NCBI GenBank assembly: GCA_026986655.1
Contig: JALSOD010000271.1
Span: 1 to 26,608 of the forward strand
Source of the DNA: Caldifarciminota bacterium
GTDB taxonomy: Bacteria; Hydrothermota; Hydrothermia; B15-G9; WFZT01
Direction: 5' to 3'
Length of the DNA: 26,608 bases
Shown here: in pieces, positions 8,090 through 16,197 of the stretch
Position numbering within the stretch: position 1 is the stretch's first letter
Layout: the number at the start of each line of letters is the position of its first letter
Program-made: the position numbers and the translations under genes
The notes under the pieces: model-generated
Told to the model about the DNA's origin: nothing
Database searches by the model: none
What the model saw: the letters and a program-made list of their open reading frames with translations, nothing else

Positions 8090-9407
8090 AAAAAGCCTCT
8101 TTTATAATTTCCACCACCTCTTCCACCCTCACCCTTTTTTGGGTCTCAAGTTTCAGGTCTTTCAACGTTACAACACCACCCTCCATTTCATCCGGGCCAT
8201 AGAATATTGCAAATCTGATACCTCGATCGTTGGCATAACCCAATTGAGCCCTGAGATTCTTCTTACCGAGATAGAGATCAACGTTTAATCCCTGTTCTCT
8301 TAATTTCTTTGCAAGGGATGCAGATTCTTTTACAAATTTCTTGTTAAAAACTGTGACAAGAACATGAGTGTGTGTCTTAAGGGAATCGGGAAGTAGATCA
8401 AGATCAACAAGTCCCTGATAGATTCTTTCGAGACCGAGACTCCCACCTGTTGCCGGGAAATCTCGTCCAGAAAATATCTTTATTAAGCCATCATAGCGCC
8501 CACCACCACTAACACTTGGTAGAGTCACACCTCTCAAAACTGCCTCATATATCGGCCCCGTGTAATAATCGAGTCCTCTTGCAAGACTCAGATCGATCGA
8601 AATGTTCTTCTCCGGGACACCAAGGATTTGAATAAATTCCAGTAGCTCTCTCAGCTCACTGATACCCTTTAACCCTGACTCGGAATCTTTGAAGAACTTA
8701 TCGGCAAATTCGAGAGCCTCGATGTTACTATTAAATTCGGCTGTTATGATTTTCTTTACTTTTTCAATACTGCCTCTTTCAAATCCACTTCTTTCCAGCT
8801 CCTTTAGAACTCCTGGAACACCTATTTTATCGAGCTTGTCAATGGTCCTCGCAGTTTCCTGCTCTCTTTCTATGGGGATTCCTGCAACTTCAACAAGACC
8901 CCTTATGACCTTTCGAGAGTTGACCCTTATTACAAAATCTTCGAATCCAAGGGATGCCAGACTTTCAAAAACAATAGCTACGATCTCTGCATCCGCCATA
9001 AGTGAGGAGGAACCTACGATATCGAAATCACATTGATAAAACTCACGGTAACGGCCTTTCTGGGGACTATCCGCTCTCCACACCGGTGCAATCTGGTACC
9101 TTTTGAAGGGCTTAGGAATCTCCTGGTGCATGGCGATGACTCTTGAAAGCGGCACTGTGAGATCATAACGGAGTCCCACATCTCTACCTCCGTGGTCTTT
9201 AAAGCGATAGATCAGCATCTCTGCATCCTCTCCATATTTCCCGCCAAGTGTATCCCATAGCTCGATGGAAGGAGTCTCAAGTGGGTCGAAGCCATACTTC
9301 CTGAAAATTTTCTTCAACTTCTCAACAATATATTCACGCTTAACGGCATCTTCCGGGAGGTAATCTCTCGTCCCCTTCAAAATCGCTGGCTTTATCCTGT
9401 TTGCCAT
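8079..9407 (-). CDS. hisS: histidyl-tRNA synthetase
   Basis: A 442-residue class II synthetase that charges tRNA-His. Visible are KGTRDYLPED at the start, motif 2 around FKRYQIAPVWRADSPQKGRYREFYQCDF, the histidine-specific LARGLDYYTGPIYEA, motif 3 GGSLGLERI, and a C-terminal anticodon-binding domain. The segment GLRYDLTVPLSR and the motif 2 wording resemble the eukaryotic/archaeal-like HisRS lineage more than the E. coli type. The ATG follows AGGGAGCTGAAGA, three bases after the upstream DUF167 gene, within the thrS cluster. Confidence 0.95.
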   Translation of the reverse strand: MANRIKPAILKGTRDYLPEDAVKREYIVEKLKKIFRKYGFDPLETPSIELWDTLGGKYGEDAEMLIYRFKDHGGRDVGLRYDLTVPLSRVIAMHQEIPKPFKRYQIAPVWRADSPQKGRYREFYQCDFDIVGSSSLMADAEIVAIVFESLASLGFEDFVIRVNSRKVIRGLVEVAGIPIEREQETARTIDKLDKIGVPGVLKELERSGFERGSIEKVKKIITAEFNSNIEALEFADKFFKDSESGLKGISELRELLEFIQILGVPEKNISIDLSLARGLDYYTGPIYEAVLRGVTLPSVSGGGRYDGLIKIFSGRDFPATGGSLGLERIYQGLVDLDLLPDSLKTHTHVLVTVFNKKFVKESASLAKKLREQGLNVDLYLGKKNLRAQLGYANDRGIRFAIFYGPDEMEGGVVTLKDLKLETQKRVRVEEVVEIIKEAFYGG

Positions 9408-9410
9408 TCT

Positions 9411-9686
9411 TCAGCTCCCTTCAAACACTTTCAGGATGTACTCCATTCCAAGACCTTTTATCTCAATTTTCTTCTCTCTTGAAGTAGTTCCTGCAACGAT
9501 TGCCACATCGTTCTTCGAGATGCCTAACTTTTTTGCGAGGAATCTCATCAACTCTTCATTGGCCTTTCCTTTCTCGGGTGGAGCAGCAACATCAAATTTC
9601 AGGACTACCTCTCCATTTTTATCCAGCTTTCCCTTGAATTTTGTGGCCGAAGAGAATGGTTTAACCTTTACGGTGATCAGGGCCAT
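9411..9686 (-). CDS. DUF167 (YggU-type) protein
   Basis: A 91-residue small alpha/beta protein of the DUF167/YggU family. The hallmark is VAAPPEKGKANEELMRFLAKKLGISKNDVAIVAGTTSREKKIEI, present in full. The biochemical role of the family is not established. The ATG shares one base with the stop of lemA (TGATG), so it is probably translated by coupling. It sits between lemA and hisS in the same transcript. Confidence 0.9.
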   Translation of the reverse strand: MALITVKVKPFSSATKFKGKLDKNGEVVLKFDVAAPPEKGKANEELMRFLAKKLGISKNDVAIVAGTTSREKKIEIKGLGMEYILKVFEGS

Positions 9687-10240
9687 CAGAATTTTACTTT
9701 TGGAACGGCTTTTTTACCAGGCTCTGCCTCAAAATAAGGCTGCTCTTCAAATCCAAAAAGTTTTGCAATTAAATTTGTAGGAAAACGTTTTATTGCCACG
9801 TTATAATTTCTGACAGCCTCGTTGTATCTGATTCTTGCAACTGCAATTCGATTTTCAGTACCTGCAAGCTCGTCCATCAATCTCATAAACGTTTGATCTG
9901 CTTTTAACTGGGGGTAATTTTCGGCAATCGCAAGGAGACGGGAAAGAGCTATGTCTAACTCTCTGTTAGCTTCTATCTGTTCGGAGCGAGTTCGAGCGCC
10001 AGCTAATTTCGCTCGTGCATCGGCAACGTATTCAAAAATCTCCTTTTCGTGTTTGGCGTAACCTTTAACCGTGTTTACCAGATTGGGAATCAGGTCCGCA
10101 CGCCTCTGCATCTGTGTCTCGATCTGGGACCAGTTGAGGTCAACCTGCTCACGCAGAGTCACGAGCTGGTTGTACGTTACCATTATCGGCAGAGCCACTA
10201 TCGCAATGATCAGAATTACAGCAATAAGAGTTTTTTTCAT
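9686..10240 (-). CDS. lemA: LemA family protein
   Basis: A 184-residue protein with one N-terminal membrane segment (about residues 4-22) followed by a helical-bundle domain, probably facing outside. Family marks are WSQIETQMQRRADLIPNLVNTVKGYAKHE, LLAIAENYPQLKADQTF, LMDELAGTENRIAVARIRYNEAVRNYN and FPTNLIAKLFGF. Function is not settled; relatives are often next to TPM-domain proteins or HtpX, neither of which is here. It starts three bases after the rpmI stop without a clear ribosome binding site, which suggests coupling. It takes the place where rplT is normally found. Confidence 0.93.
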   Translation of the reverse strand: MKKTLIAVILIIAIVALPIMVTYNQLVTLREQVDLNWSQIETQMQRRADLIPNLVNTVKGYAKHEKEIFEYVADARAKLAGARTRSEQIEANRELDIALSRLLAIAENYPQLKADQTFMRLMDELAGTENRIAVARIRYNEAVRNYNVAIKRFPTNLIAKLFGFEEQPYFEAEPGKKAVPKVKF

Positions 10241-10243
10241 TGC

Positions 10244-10444
10244 TTAGAACTCGTAAGGAATAATCATGCGAATTCTTTTGAAGTCGGCCTTGTCCACCAA
10301 TGCAGCCTGTCTCAAATGTCTCTTCCTCTTACGAGTCTTTTTAGTAAGAATGTGACTCTTGAAAGCGTGCCTTCTCTTTATCTTGCCGCTTCCTGTAACT
10401 TTGAATCTTTTGGCAGCTGATCTCTTCGTTTTAAATTTTGGCAT
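10244..10444 (-). CDS. rpmI: 50S ribosomal protein L35
   Basis: A 66-residue, very basic ribosomal protein beginning MPKFKTKRSAAKRFKVTGSGK, the typical L35 start, with the conserved K-R-R-H and LTKKTRKRKRHLR segments. I place the start at ATG 10444; a TTG two codons earlier is in frame but the family begins MPK. AAAGGAGG, partly inside the end of infC, serves as ribosome binding site. It follows infC by six bases. Confidence 0.96.
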   Translation of the reverse strand: MPKFKTKRSAAKRFKVTGSGKIKRRHAFKSHILTKKTRKRKRHLRQAALVDKADFKRIRMIIPYEF

Positions 10445-10450
10445 TTTCAA

Positions 10451-11002
10451 TCATCCTCCTTTCTTTTTAATCGTTGGTCTGATTAAAGATGTAATGTATC
10501 TTCCTTCCATCTTGGGAGGAACCTCCACCGCTGACATGTCAGAAAGTTCCTCCAGAATTGAATTAATTAGCTTAAATCCTTTATCCTGATGGACAATTTC
10601 GCGTCCTTTAAAGAAAATTTTTACTTTAACTTTATGTCCATCTTCTAAGAATTCTCTCACTTTTTTGAGTTTGGTTTCCAGGTCATGTTTATCAATTGAC
10701 GGTCTGAAGGAAATTTCCTTTACCTCACCAGCCTGCTTTTTCTTGGCCTCTTTTTTACGCTTTTTTTCCTCATACTTGAACTTCCCATAATCCATGATCT
10801 TGGCAACTGGAGGCTTTGCATTGGGGGCAACCTCCACAAGATCAAGATTCATTGAGTAGGCGAGCTCAATGGCATCCCTCGTCTTCATCACCCCTAACTG
10901 CTTTCCATCAGGTCCAATAACCCTTACCTCAGGGACCCTGATCCTCTCATTGACTCTGTGTTCCTCAGGGTCTCTTCTTACTTTTCTGTAAAATCTTCTA
11001 AT
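10451..11002 (-). CDS. infC: translation initiation factor IF-3, starting at ATT
   Basis: A 183-residue IF-3, which binds the 30S subunit and checks the start codon and initiator tRNA. The N-terminal domain reads HRVNERIRVPEVRVIGP, then QLGVMKTRDAIELAYSMN and VEVAPNAKPPVAKIMDYGKFKYE; the C-terminal domain has KEISFRPSIDKHDLETK and VKVKIFFKGRE. There is no ATG, GTG or TTG between the upstream in-frame stop and a GTG at 10891 that would remove 37 residues of the core fold. ATT at 11002 lies eight bases after AAAGGAGG, giving the expected length. E. coli infC also starts with AUU, which IF-3 itself discriminates against, so autoregulation is likely. The thrS stop lies within the spacing, five bases upstream. 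Confidence 0.95.
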   Translation of the reverse strand: MRRFYRKVRRDPEEHRVNERIRVPEVRVIGPDGKQLGVMKTRDAIELAYSMNLDLVEVAPNAKPPVAKIMDYGKFKYEEKKRKKEAKKKQAGEVKEISFRPSIDKHDLETKLKKVREFLEDGHKVKVKIFFKGREIVHQDKGFKLINSILEELSDMSAVEVPPKMEGRYITSLIRPTIKKKGG

Positions 11003-11007
11003 TTTAC

Positions 11008-12900
11008 CTACCTCCTTTTGTTTTTAATTAATTCATCCAGCATGGATTTGAAATCATCCAGACTCATCTTTCCAATATCCCCTTCCCCGTGTCTCCTCAC
11101 GGCAATAACATTATTCTCCTCTTCTTCCTTTCCAACAATTATCATGAAGGGAATCTTTTGTTTCTCTGCTTCGCGAATCTTGTATCCAATTTTCTCCGAT
11201 CTTGTATCAAGCTCAACACGATAACCGTGTGAGAATAGATTATCAAAGATTTTCTTTGCATAATCAATATTCTGGTCAGTTATGGGGAGGATTTTTACCT
11301 GAACCGGTGCAAGCCAGACCGGGAAATTACCACCGTAATGCTCGATCAACGTTCCCAAAAAGCGCTCCAGAGAGCCCATAAGGGCCCTGTGAATCATATA
11401 CGGTCTCTTTTCCCTTCCATCCCTGTCCCTGTAAGTAACGTCAAATCTCTCAGGAAGGTTGAAGTCAAATTGAATTGTTGAGCACTGCCAGGCTCTACCA
11501 AGAGCATCTTTGATCTTTATGTCAATTTTGGGGCCATAAAATGCACCACCACCCTCATCTATGTCGTAATTCAGACCCGCCTTTTCCACAGCCTTAATAA
11601 GTGAGTTTGTGGCGAGTTCCCACATTTCATCGTCCCCAACATACTTCTCAGGCTTTGTGGATATGTAAATCTCGTAATCTTCAAATCCAAAACTTCTCAA
11701 AATAAAAAGAGAAAGGTCTATAACACCGATAATTTCATCCTCAACCTGATCAGGACGTGCGAAAATGTGGGCATCATCCTGAGTGAACCCTCTTACACGG
11801 AGTAAACCATGAAGTACACCAGATCTCTCGTATCTGTATACAGTCCCAAGCTCAGCATACCGAATGGGTAGGTCCCTGTAACTTCTGAGCCTGGACTTAT
11901 AAATCAAGATGTGGAATGGGCAATTCATGGGTTTCACGTAGTAAGTGTCATTCTCTATCTTGATAGGGGAGAACATGTTCTCCTGATAGAACCCAAGGTG
12001 TCCTGAGATTTCCCACAATTTTGCCCTTCCCACATGAGGGGTGTATACTGGTTCATAACCTCTTTTGATATGCTCCTCAATCCAGAATCTCTCGATTTCG
12101 AGGCGGATTCTGGCTCCTTTGGGGTGCCAGAGTACGAGACCAGGACCGACATCTTCATTTATGGAATAGAGATCAAGCTCTTTACCAAGCTTTCTATGGT
12201 CTCTCTTCTTCGCCTCTTCGAGTTTTTTCAAATACTCGTTTAACTGCTCCTTCGAAGGGAATGATATACCATAAATTCTCTGTAAAACAGGCCCCTTTTC
12301 ATCACCTCTCCAGTAACTGGAAGATGACGAAAGGAGTTTAATGGCTTTCACAAATCCTGTGTCTGGAAGATGGGGGCCTCTACACAGATCCACAAAATCT
12401 CCTTGCCAATAAACTGACACAGTGTTGTCAGTGATTTCATCCAGAATTTCAATTTTGTAATCTTCTCCAAGCTCCTTAAAAAGTTCAATAGCCTTTTCTT
12501 TCGGTAGCTCTTCCCTCTTGAGTGGAATTCTTTTTCTTATGATTTCTTTCATCTTCTTTTCAATCTTTTTGAGATCTTCGGGTGTGAATGTTCGGCCACC
12601 GGTGTCAAAATCGTAATAGAACCCGTTTTCAATTGCGGGTCCAATCGTAACTTTCACTTCCGGGAAAAGTTCTTTAACAGCCTGGGCCATAATATGGGAC
12701 GTTGTATGCCAGTAGACCTCTCTCCCTTCAGGAGACGAGAAGTCAAGAAGCTCCACATAATCCACATCTTCTGGTATCAGAGGAATATCCACAAGCCTGC
12801 CGTCTATTCGGGCAACCACGTATCCTTTCTCTCTTGCGAACTTCAAAATTTCATCTCGATCAATATCCAACACCTCTCCATTGGGGAGCTTAACTTTCAT
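11008..12900 (-). CDS. thrS: threonyl-tRNA synthetase
   Basis: A 630-residue class II synthetase for tRNA-Thr. It has an N-terminal TGS domain (residues 1-60), an editing domain with HTTSH (His65, His69) and DLCRGPH, and a catalytic core whose zinc ligands are Cys327 (MNCPFH), His378 (DDAHIF) and His504 (MIHRALMGS), each seven positions from the E. coli residues Cys334, His385 and His511. Motif 2 is YRYERSGVLHGLLRVRGFTQDD. The C-terminal anticodon domain is complete. The ATG follows GAGGTGTCACA. It is the first gene of the seven-gene cluster and has a near-consensus promoter. Confidence 0.97.
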   Translation of the reverse strand: MKVKLPNGEVLDIDRDEILKFAREKGYVVARIDGRLVDIPLIPEDVDYVELLDFSSPEGREVYWHTTSHIMAQAVKELFPEVKVTIGPAIENGFYYDFDTGGRTFTPEDLKKIEKKMKEIIRKRIPLKREELPKEKAIELFKELGEDYKIEILDEITDNTVSVYWQGDFVDLCRGPHLPDTGFVKAIKLLSSSSSYWRGDEKGPVLQRIYGISFPSKEQLNEYLKKLEEAKKRDHRKLGKELDLYSINEDVGPGLVLWHPKGARIRLEIERFWIEEHIKRGYEPVYTPHVGRAKLWEISGHLGFYQENMFSPIKIENDTYYVKPMNCPFHILIYKSRLRSYRDLPIRYAELGTVYRYERSGVLHGLLRVRGFTQDDAHIFARPDQVEDEIIGVIDLSLFILRSFGFEDYEIYISTKPEKYVGDDEMWELATNSLIKAVEKAGLNYDIDEGGGAFYGPKIDIKIKDALGRAWQCSTIQFDFNLPERFDVTYRDRDGREKRPYMIHRALMGSLERFLGTLIEHYGGNFPVWLAPVQVKILPITDQNIDYAKKIFDNLFSHGYRVELDTRSEKIGYKIREAEKQKIPFMIIVGKEEEENNVIAVRRHGEGDIGKMSLDDFKSMLDELIKNKRR

Positions 12901-12936
12901 TGTGACACCTCATTTTGTTAGATTTAAACAGGTCTT

Positions 12937-12965
12937 AATATAATGTCCTCAAATTACATTGTCAA
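12937..12965 (-). promoter_or_regulatory. strong promoter of the thrS-to-hutH cluster
   Basis: On the minus strand TTGACA (12965-12960), 17 bases, TATATT (12942-12937), about 36 bases before the thrS ATG. The leader is too short for a T-box. No terminator is seen before hutH ends, so it may serve all seven genes. Confidence 0.75.
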
Positions 12966-13056
12966 CGAAAGTTAGAGGAATTTTAGATCGTAAAATTCCA
13001 TTCTAAACGATCTCAAAACTCTGTGAAACATATTGAACGTTACCGAAGAACCTGCC

Positions 13057-13091
13057 TAAAAAAGACCGATTCACCAATCTCCCTTTGGTCT
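13057..13091 (-). terminator. putative terminator of the isocitrate dehydrogenase gene
   Basis: On the minus strand AGACC and GGTCT can pair around the stop codon, followed at once by TTTTTTA. A competing small stem ACCAA/TTGGT lies inside. The stem is short, but the T run is good. Confidence 0.4.
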
Positions 13092-14100
13092 ATAGTTTTT
13101 CCATAGCTTCAATGACTGCTTCTCCCATTTCAGTTGTACTCGAATTCCCACCAAGATCCCGTGTACGAACTTTACCCTCACTAATAACATTCTGGACAGC
13201 CTTCTCAACCTTCCTTGCCGCATCTACCTCTCCAATCCACTCGAGCATTAGGGCACCAGCGAGAATAATTGCTATGGGATTGGCGATATTTTTTCCGGCG
13301 ATATCCGGCGCACTACCGTGGACGGCTTCAAAAACTGCTATTTCATCACCAATATTTGCACCCGGGGCAAGTCCTAAACCCCCTATTAAACCTGCTGCGA
13401 GGTCCGAAAAAATATCGCCGTAGAGGTTTTCCGTGAGCAAAATGTCGAACTGGCCCGGGTTAATGACCATCTGCATGGCAGCGTTATCCACAATCAACTC
13501 ATTGTATTCAATCTTAGGGTGCTTAACCGCTTCCTCTCTCACTGTTTTCAGGAATAGACCATCCGAGAGTTTCATAATATTTGCCTTATGAACCGCAGTT
13601 ACTTTCTTCCTGTTCCATCTTTCTGCAATAGAAAAGGCAAAGTGTGAAATTCTCCTCGACGCCTTCTCGGTTATTATTTTTAGACTCTCCACCACACCGG
13701 GAACCACAATGTGCTCCAGTCCTGAGTAGAGATCCTCCGTATTTTCTCTCACAATTATCATATCTATATTGTCAAATGGTGTCTCGATTCCCTTGAATTT
13801 TTTAACAGGCCTGAGATTTGCATAGAGATCAAGTGCTTTTCTGATCCTTAGATTTACACTCTGGAATCCTCCACCGACGGGTGTGGTAAGTGGTCCCTTT
13901 AGTGCAACCTTATTCTTTCTAATTGATGCGATTGTCTCATCCGGTAGTGGGTCACCATACTCGCACAAGGCAGATTCACCGGCGAGTACACTTTCCCACT
14001 CAACATTCACTCCCGTTGCCTCTATCACTTCTACAGCGACTCTCGTAATTTCAGGGCCAATTCCATCACCAGGTATTAATGTTATTTTATGCTTACTCAC
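13090..14100 (-). CDS. isocitrate dehydrogenase, probably NAD-dependent
   Basis: A 336-residue beta-decarboxylating dehydrogenase that converts isocitrate to 2-oxoglutarate. GDGIGPE opens the fold. SVNLRIRKALDLYANLRPVK (Ser81, Asn83, Arg87, Arg97) is the isocitrate-type substrate loop; isopropylmalate dehydrogenases lack the Ser and Asn. In HGSAPDIAGK, Asp266 and Ile267 replace the Lys-Tyr pair that holds NADP in E. coli Icd, so NAD is predicted. The GTG at 14100 is preferred because AGGAGG lies ten bases before it and the protein then begins at the fold; a longer in-frame start at 14181 falls upstream of the promoter. Homoisocitrate or isopropylmalate activity is less likely. Confidence 0.87.
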   Translation of the reverse strand: MSKHKITLIPGDGIGPEITRVAVEVIEATGVNVEWESVLAGESALCEYGDPLPDETIASIRKNKVALKGPLTTPVGGGFQSVNLRIRKALDLYANLRPVKKFKGIETPFDNIDMIIVRENTEDLYSGLEHIVVPGVVESLKIITEKASRRISHFAFSIAERWNRKKVTAVHKANIMKLSDGLFLKTVREEAVKHPKIEYNELIVDNAAMQMVINPGQFDILLTENLYGDIFSDLAAGLIGGLGLAPGANIGDEIAVFEAVHGSAPDIAGKNIANPIAIILAGALMLEWIGEVDAARKVEKAVQNVISEGKVRTRDLGGNSSTTEMGEAVIEAMEKL

Positions 14101-14129
14101 TTTTATTACACCTCCTGTATTCTCATTAA

Positions 14130-14158
14130 AATATAAATTAATACCAATCAAAATGCAA
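14130..14158 (-). promoter_or_regulatory. promoter of the isocitrate dehydrogenase gene
   Basis: On the minus strand TTGCAT (14158-14153), 17 bases, TATATT (14135-14130). It gives a short leader of about 25 bases that carries AGGAGG. Confidence 0.6.
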
Positions 14159-14165
14159 ACAATTT

Positions 14166-14193
14166 CACAATAAAAACACAATTTTCACACAAT
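14166..14193. repeat. three CACAAT direct repeats phased at 11 bp
   Basis: CACAAT occurs at 14166, 14177 and 14188, exactly 11 bases apart, i.e. about one helical turn. The block lies upstream of the isocitrate dehydrogenase -35 and about 30 bp from the mpgS -35, in a strongly AT-rich divergent region. This is the layout of a multi-site activator or repressor. Confidence 0.6.
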
Positions 14194-14220
14194 TTATTTC
14201 TAAATAAAAAAGGCAGTATG

Positions 14221-14249
14221 TTGAAAATTATGTCCATCTGTGTTATACT
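14221..14249 (+). promoter_or_regulatory. promoter of mpgS-mpgP
   Basis: TTGAAA (14221-14226), 17 bases, TATACT (14244-14249), then AAGGAGG and the mpgS ATG at 14271. Confidence 0.7.
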
Positions 14250-14270
14250 GGATTTTATAAGGAGGATTAT

Positions 14271-15455
14271 ATGATCCTTGAATCTTCAGTTTATAAAGAG
14301 ATTTTTGGTCCTTTAATTGTCCACGAATCTCAAAAAGTTATTAAATTTGATACGGAAACGGAGAAGGTTGAAAGTTCCCTCATTAGTAATATTCCACGTG
14401 AGGAAATTTACAATGTTTTTAAAGACCTGGCTATTGTTATCCCTTTAAAAAATGAAAAATTACATCTTCTGGATGGAGTTTTAAAAGCAATTCCACATAA
14501 ATGTCCCATCATTGTGGTCTCTGCCAGTCAGAAGGATATCCCAAACCACTTCAAGATGGAAATTGAGTTAATCAAGCACTATTACTCTCTTACACACTCT
14601 AAAGTATTGATAATTCATCAGAAAGACCTCGGAGCATCAGAGGCATTTAAAGCACAGCAGTACTTTGACATTATTGACGAAAAAGATGGACTAATACGGT
14701 ATGGCAAAGGGGAGGGAATGCTGCTTGGTGTAATGCTGGCAAAATCAATAGGCGCAAAATATGTCGGTTTCATTGACGCTGACAATTATATACCGGGCTC
14801 CGTCAATGAATATGTCAAGGACTATGCAGCGGGAATCCTGATGAGTGAAAGTGAATATACAATGGTGAGATTAAAGTGGAGACACAAGCCAAAAGTTATG
14901 CAGAAGGGCCTCTACTTCAGAAGGAGAGGCAGAGTAAGTGAAATTACAAACAAATACCTAAACCTTATGATAGCAGATAGGACAGGTTTTGAAACCGATA
15001 TTTTTGTTACAGGCAACGCAGGTGAACACGCCATGTCCATGCAACTTGCGAATATAATGTCATTTTCCTCTGGTTATTCCGTGGAGACCCATCAGCTTGT
15101 ATTTCTGTTGGATAAGATGACAAACCCACCACAGCCTGAAAAGTACAAGGATGTCTACGAGCAGGGAATAGAGATATTCCAGATCGAAACCCTGAATCCA
15201 CATATTCACGAAGAAAAGGGGACCGAACATATCAACGAAATGATTCTCGTTTCTCTCGCTGAAATTTATCATTGCTCACTATGCTCAGAAAATGTTAAAA
15301 AGAGAATACTCGAAGAACTTTATGCGAGGAAAATTTTGAATAGAGGAGAAGTTCCACCCAAACCCTCATCAATGAGTCCCATCGGGGACCTTGATGTTAA
15401 AAAGTGGTTTAGAACAGTTAAGAAAAAGTCTGATACTCTCGTAATTCTTGAGTGA
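14271..15455 (+). CDS. mpgS: mannosyl-3-phosphoglycerate synthase (GT55)
   Basis: A 394-residue retaining glycosyltransferase that joins mannose from GDP-mannose to 3-phosphoglycerate, the first step to the compatible solute mannosylglycerate. Recognisable are AIVIPLKNEKLHLLDGVL, the phosphoglycerate-binding region RYGKGEGMLLGVMLAKSIGAK, the metal/nucleotide motif FIDADNYIPGSVNEYVKDYAAGI, and VTGNAGEHAMSMQLA. The ATG has AAGGAGG seven bases before it. The phosphatase that completes the pathway begins directly downstream. Mannosylglycerate is typical of thermophiles such as Thermus, Rhodothermus and Pyrococcus, where it answers salt and heat stress. Confidence 0.95.
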   Translation: MILESSVYKEIFGPLIVHESQKVIKFDTETEKVESSLISNIPREEIYNVFKDLAIVIPLKNEKLHLLDGVLKAIPHKCPIIVVSASQKDIPNHFKMEIELIKHYYSLTHSKVLIIHQKDLGASEAFKAQQYFDIIDEKDGLIRYGKGEGMLLGVMLAKSIGAKYVGFIDADNYIPGSVNEYVKDYAAGILMSESEYTMVRLKWRHKPKVMQKGLYFRRRGRVSEITNKYLNLMIADRTGFETDIFVTGNAGEHAMSMQLANIMSFSSGYSVETHQLVFLLDKMTNPPQPEKYKDVYEQGIEIFQIETLNPHIHEEKGTEHINEMILVSLAEIYHCSLCSENVKKRILEELYARKILNRGEVPPKPSSMSPIGDLDVKKWFRTVKKKSDTLVILE

Positions 15456-15465
15456 GGAGGAAAAA

Positions 15466-16197
15466 TTGAAAAAAATCATCTTTTTCGATATTGATAAAAC
15501 CCTCGTGGATAAAAACTACAACTACGAGGATGGTCTATTCGTTGTTGAAAAACTAAAAAAGCAGGGGTTTGAAATAATCCTCAACTCGTCAAAAACGCGG
15601 GCAGAACAGGAGTACTATCGAAAAATTTTTAATATCAATACGCCTTTTATAGTCGAAAATGGAAGTGCGGTCTACATTCCTACAGGGTACTTCAAAAATC
15701 TGGACTTGCCTCAACGTGATATCTACAACGTGTTGGAATTGGGAATTCCTTACTACACCATTGTGGAACACCTGTTTGCCATTGAGAAAGAATTTGGTCT
15801 AAAGTACTACGCAAATTCCACATTCGAGGAAGTGAAAAAATTTCTCGGAATGACGGAAGAACTTGCGAGACTCGCCACGATGCGTGAGTACTCGGAAACG
15901 ATTTTCAGATACAAAAAGTCAGGGTTTGAAAAAATCTTGAAAAATCGTGGACTAACCTGTCAGATGGGCAGTAGATTCATCGCTGTATTAGGCGATACCA
16001 ACAAGGGAAAGGGCATGGATGCTCTTCTCAACTTTTACAGAAAAGAACTTCCGGAAATTAAGGTTTACGCTGCCGGTGATGGAGCAAATGATTTTCCGAT
16101 GTTTGAGCGGGCTGATAAATCTTTCCTTTTAGGTGAGAAAGACTATCCGGGAGTGATCAAAATCTCTAACATCAGGGAACTACTCGAGTTTATTTAA
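15466..16197 (+). CDS. mpgP: mannosyl-3-phosphoglycerate phosphatase
   Basis: A 243-residue HAD-superfamily phosphatase that removes phosphate from mannosyl-3-phosphoglycerate. HAD motifs are IIFFDIDKTLVD (Asp8, Asp10), NSSKT, the lysine in NKGKGMDALL, and GDGANDFPMF. The C2-type cap lies between motifs II and III. I choose TTG at 15466 because GAGGAGG is five bases upstream and the protein then starts at the first strand; an in-frame TTG at 15448 lies before that site. It follows mpgS by ten bases. Its 3' end overlaps the convergent ecfT gene by eight bases. Confidence 0.92.
   Translation: MKKIIFFDIDKTLVDKNYNYEDGLFVVEKLKKQGFEIILNSSKTRAEQEYYRKIFNINTPFIVENGSAVYIPTGYFKNLDLPQRDIYNVLELGIPYYTIVEHLFAIEKEFGLKYYANSTFEEVKKFLGMTEELARLATMREYSETIFRYKKSGFEKILKNRGLTCQMGSRFIAVLGDTNKGKGMDALLNFYRKELPEIKVYAAGDGANDFPMFERADKSFLLGEKDYPGVIKISNIRELLEFI

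Noticed and set aside
10451..10891. A shorter infC beginning at GTG 10891
   Set aside because: It would remove 37 residues of the conserved N-terminal domain (RVNERIRVPEVRV) and has no ribosome binding site; the ATT start explains the full protein.
12901..12936. T-box riboswitch before thrS
   Set aside because: The promoter leaves only about 36 bases of leader, too short for specifier and antiterminator stems.
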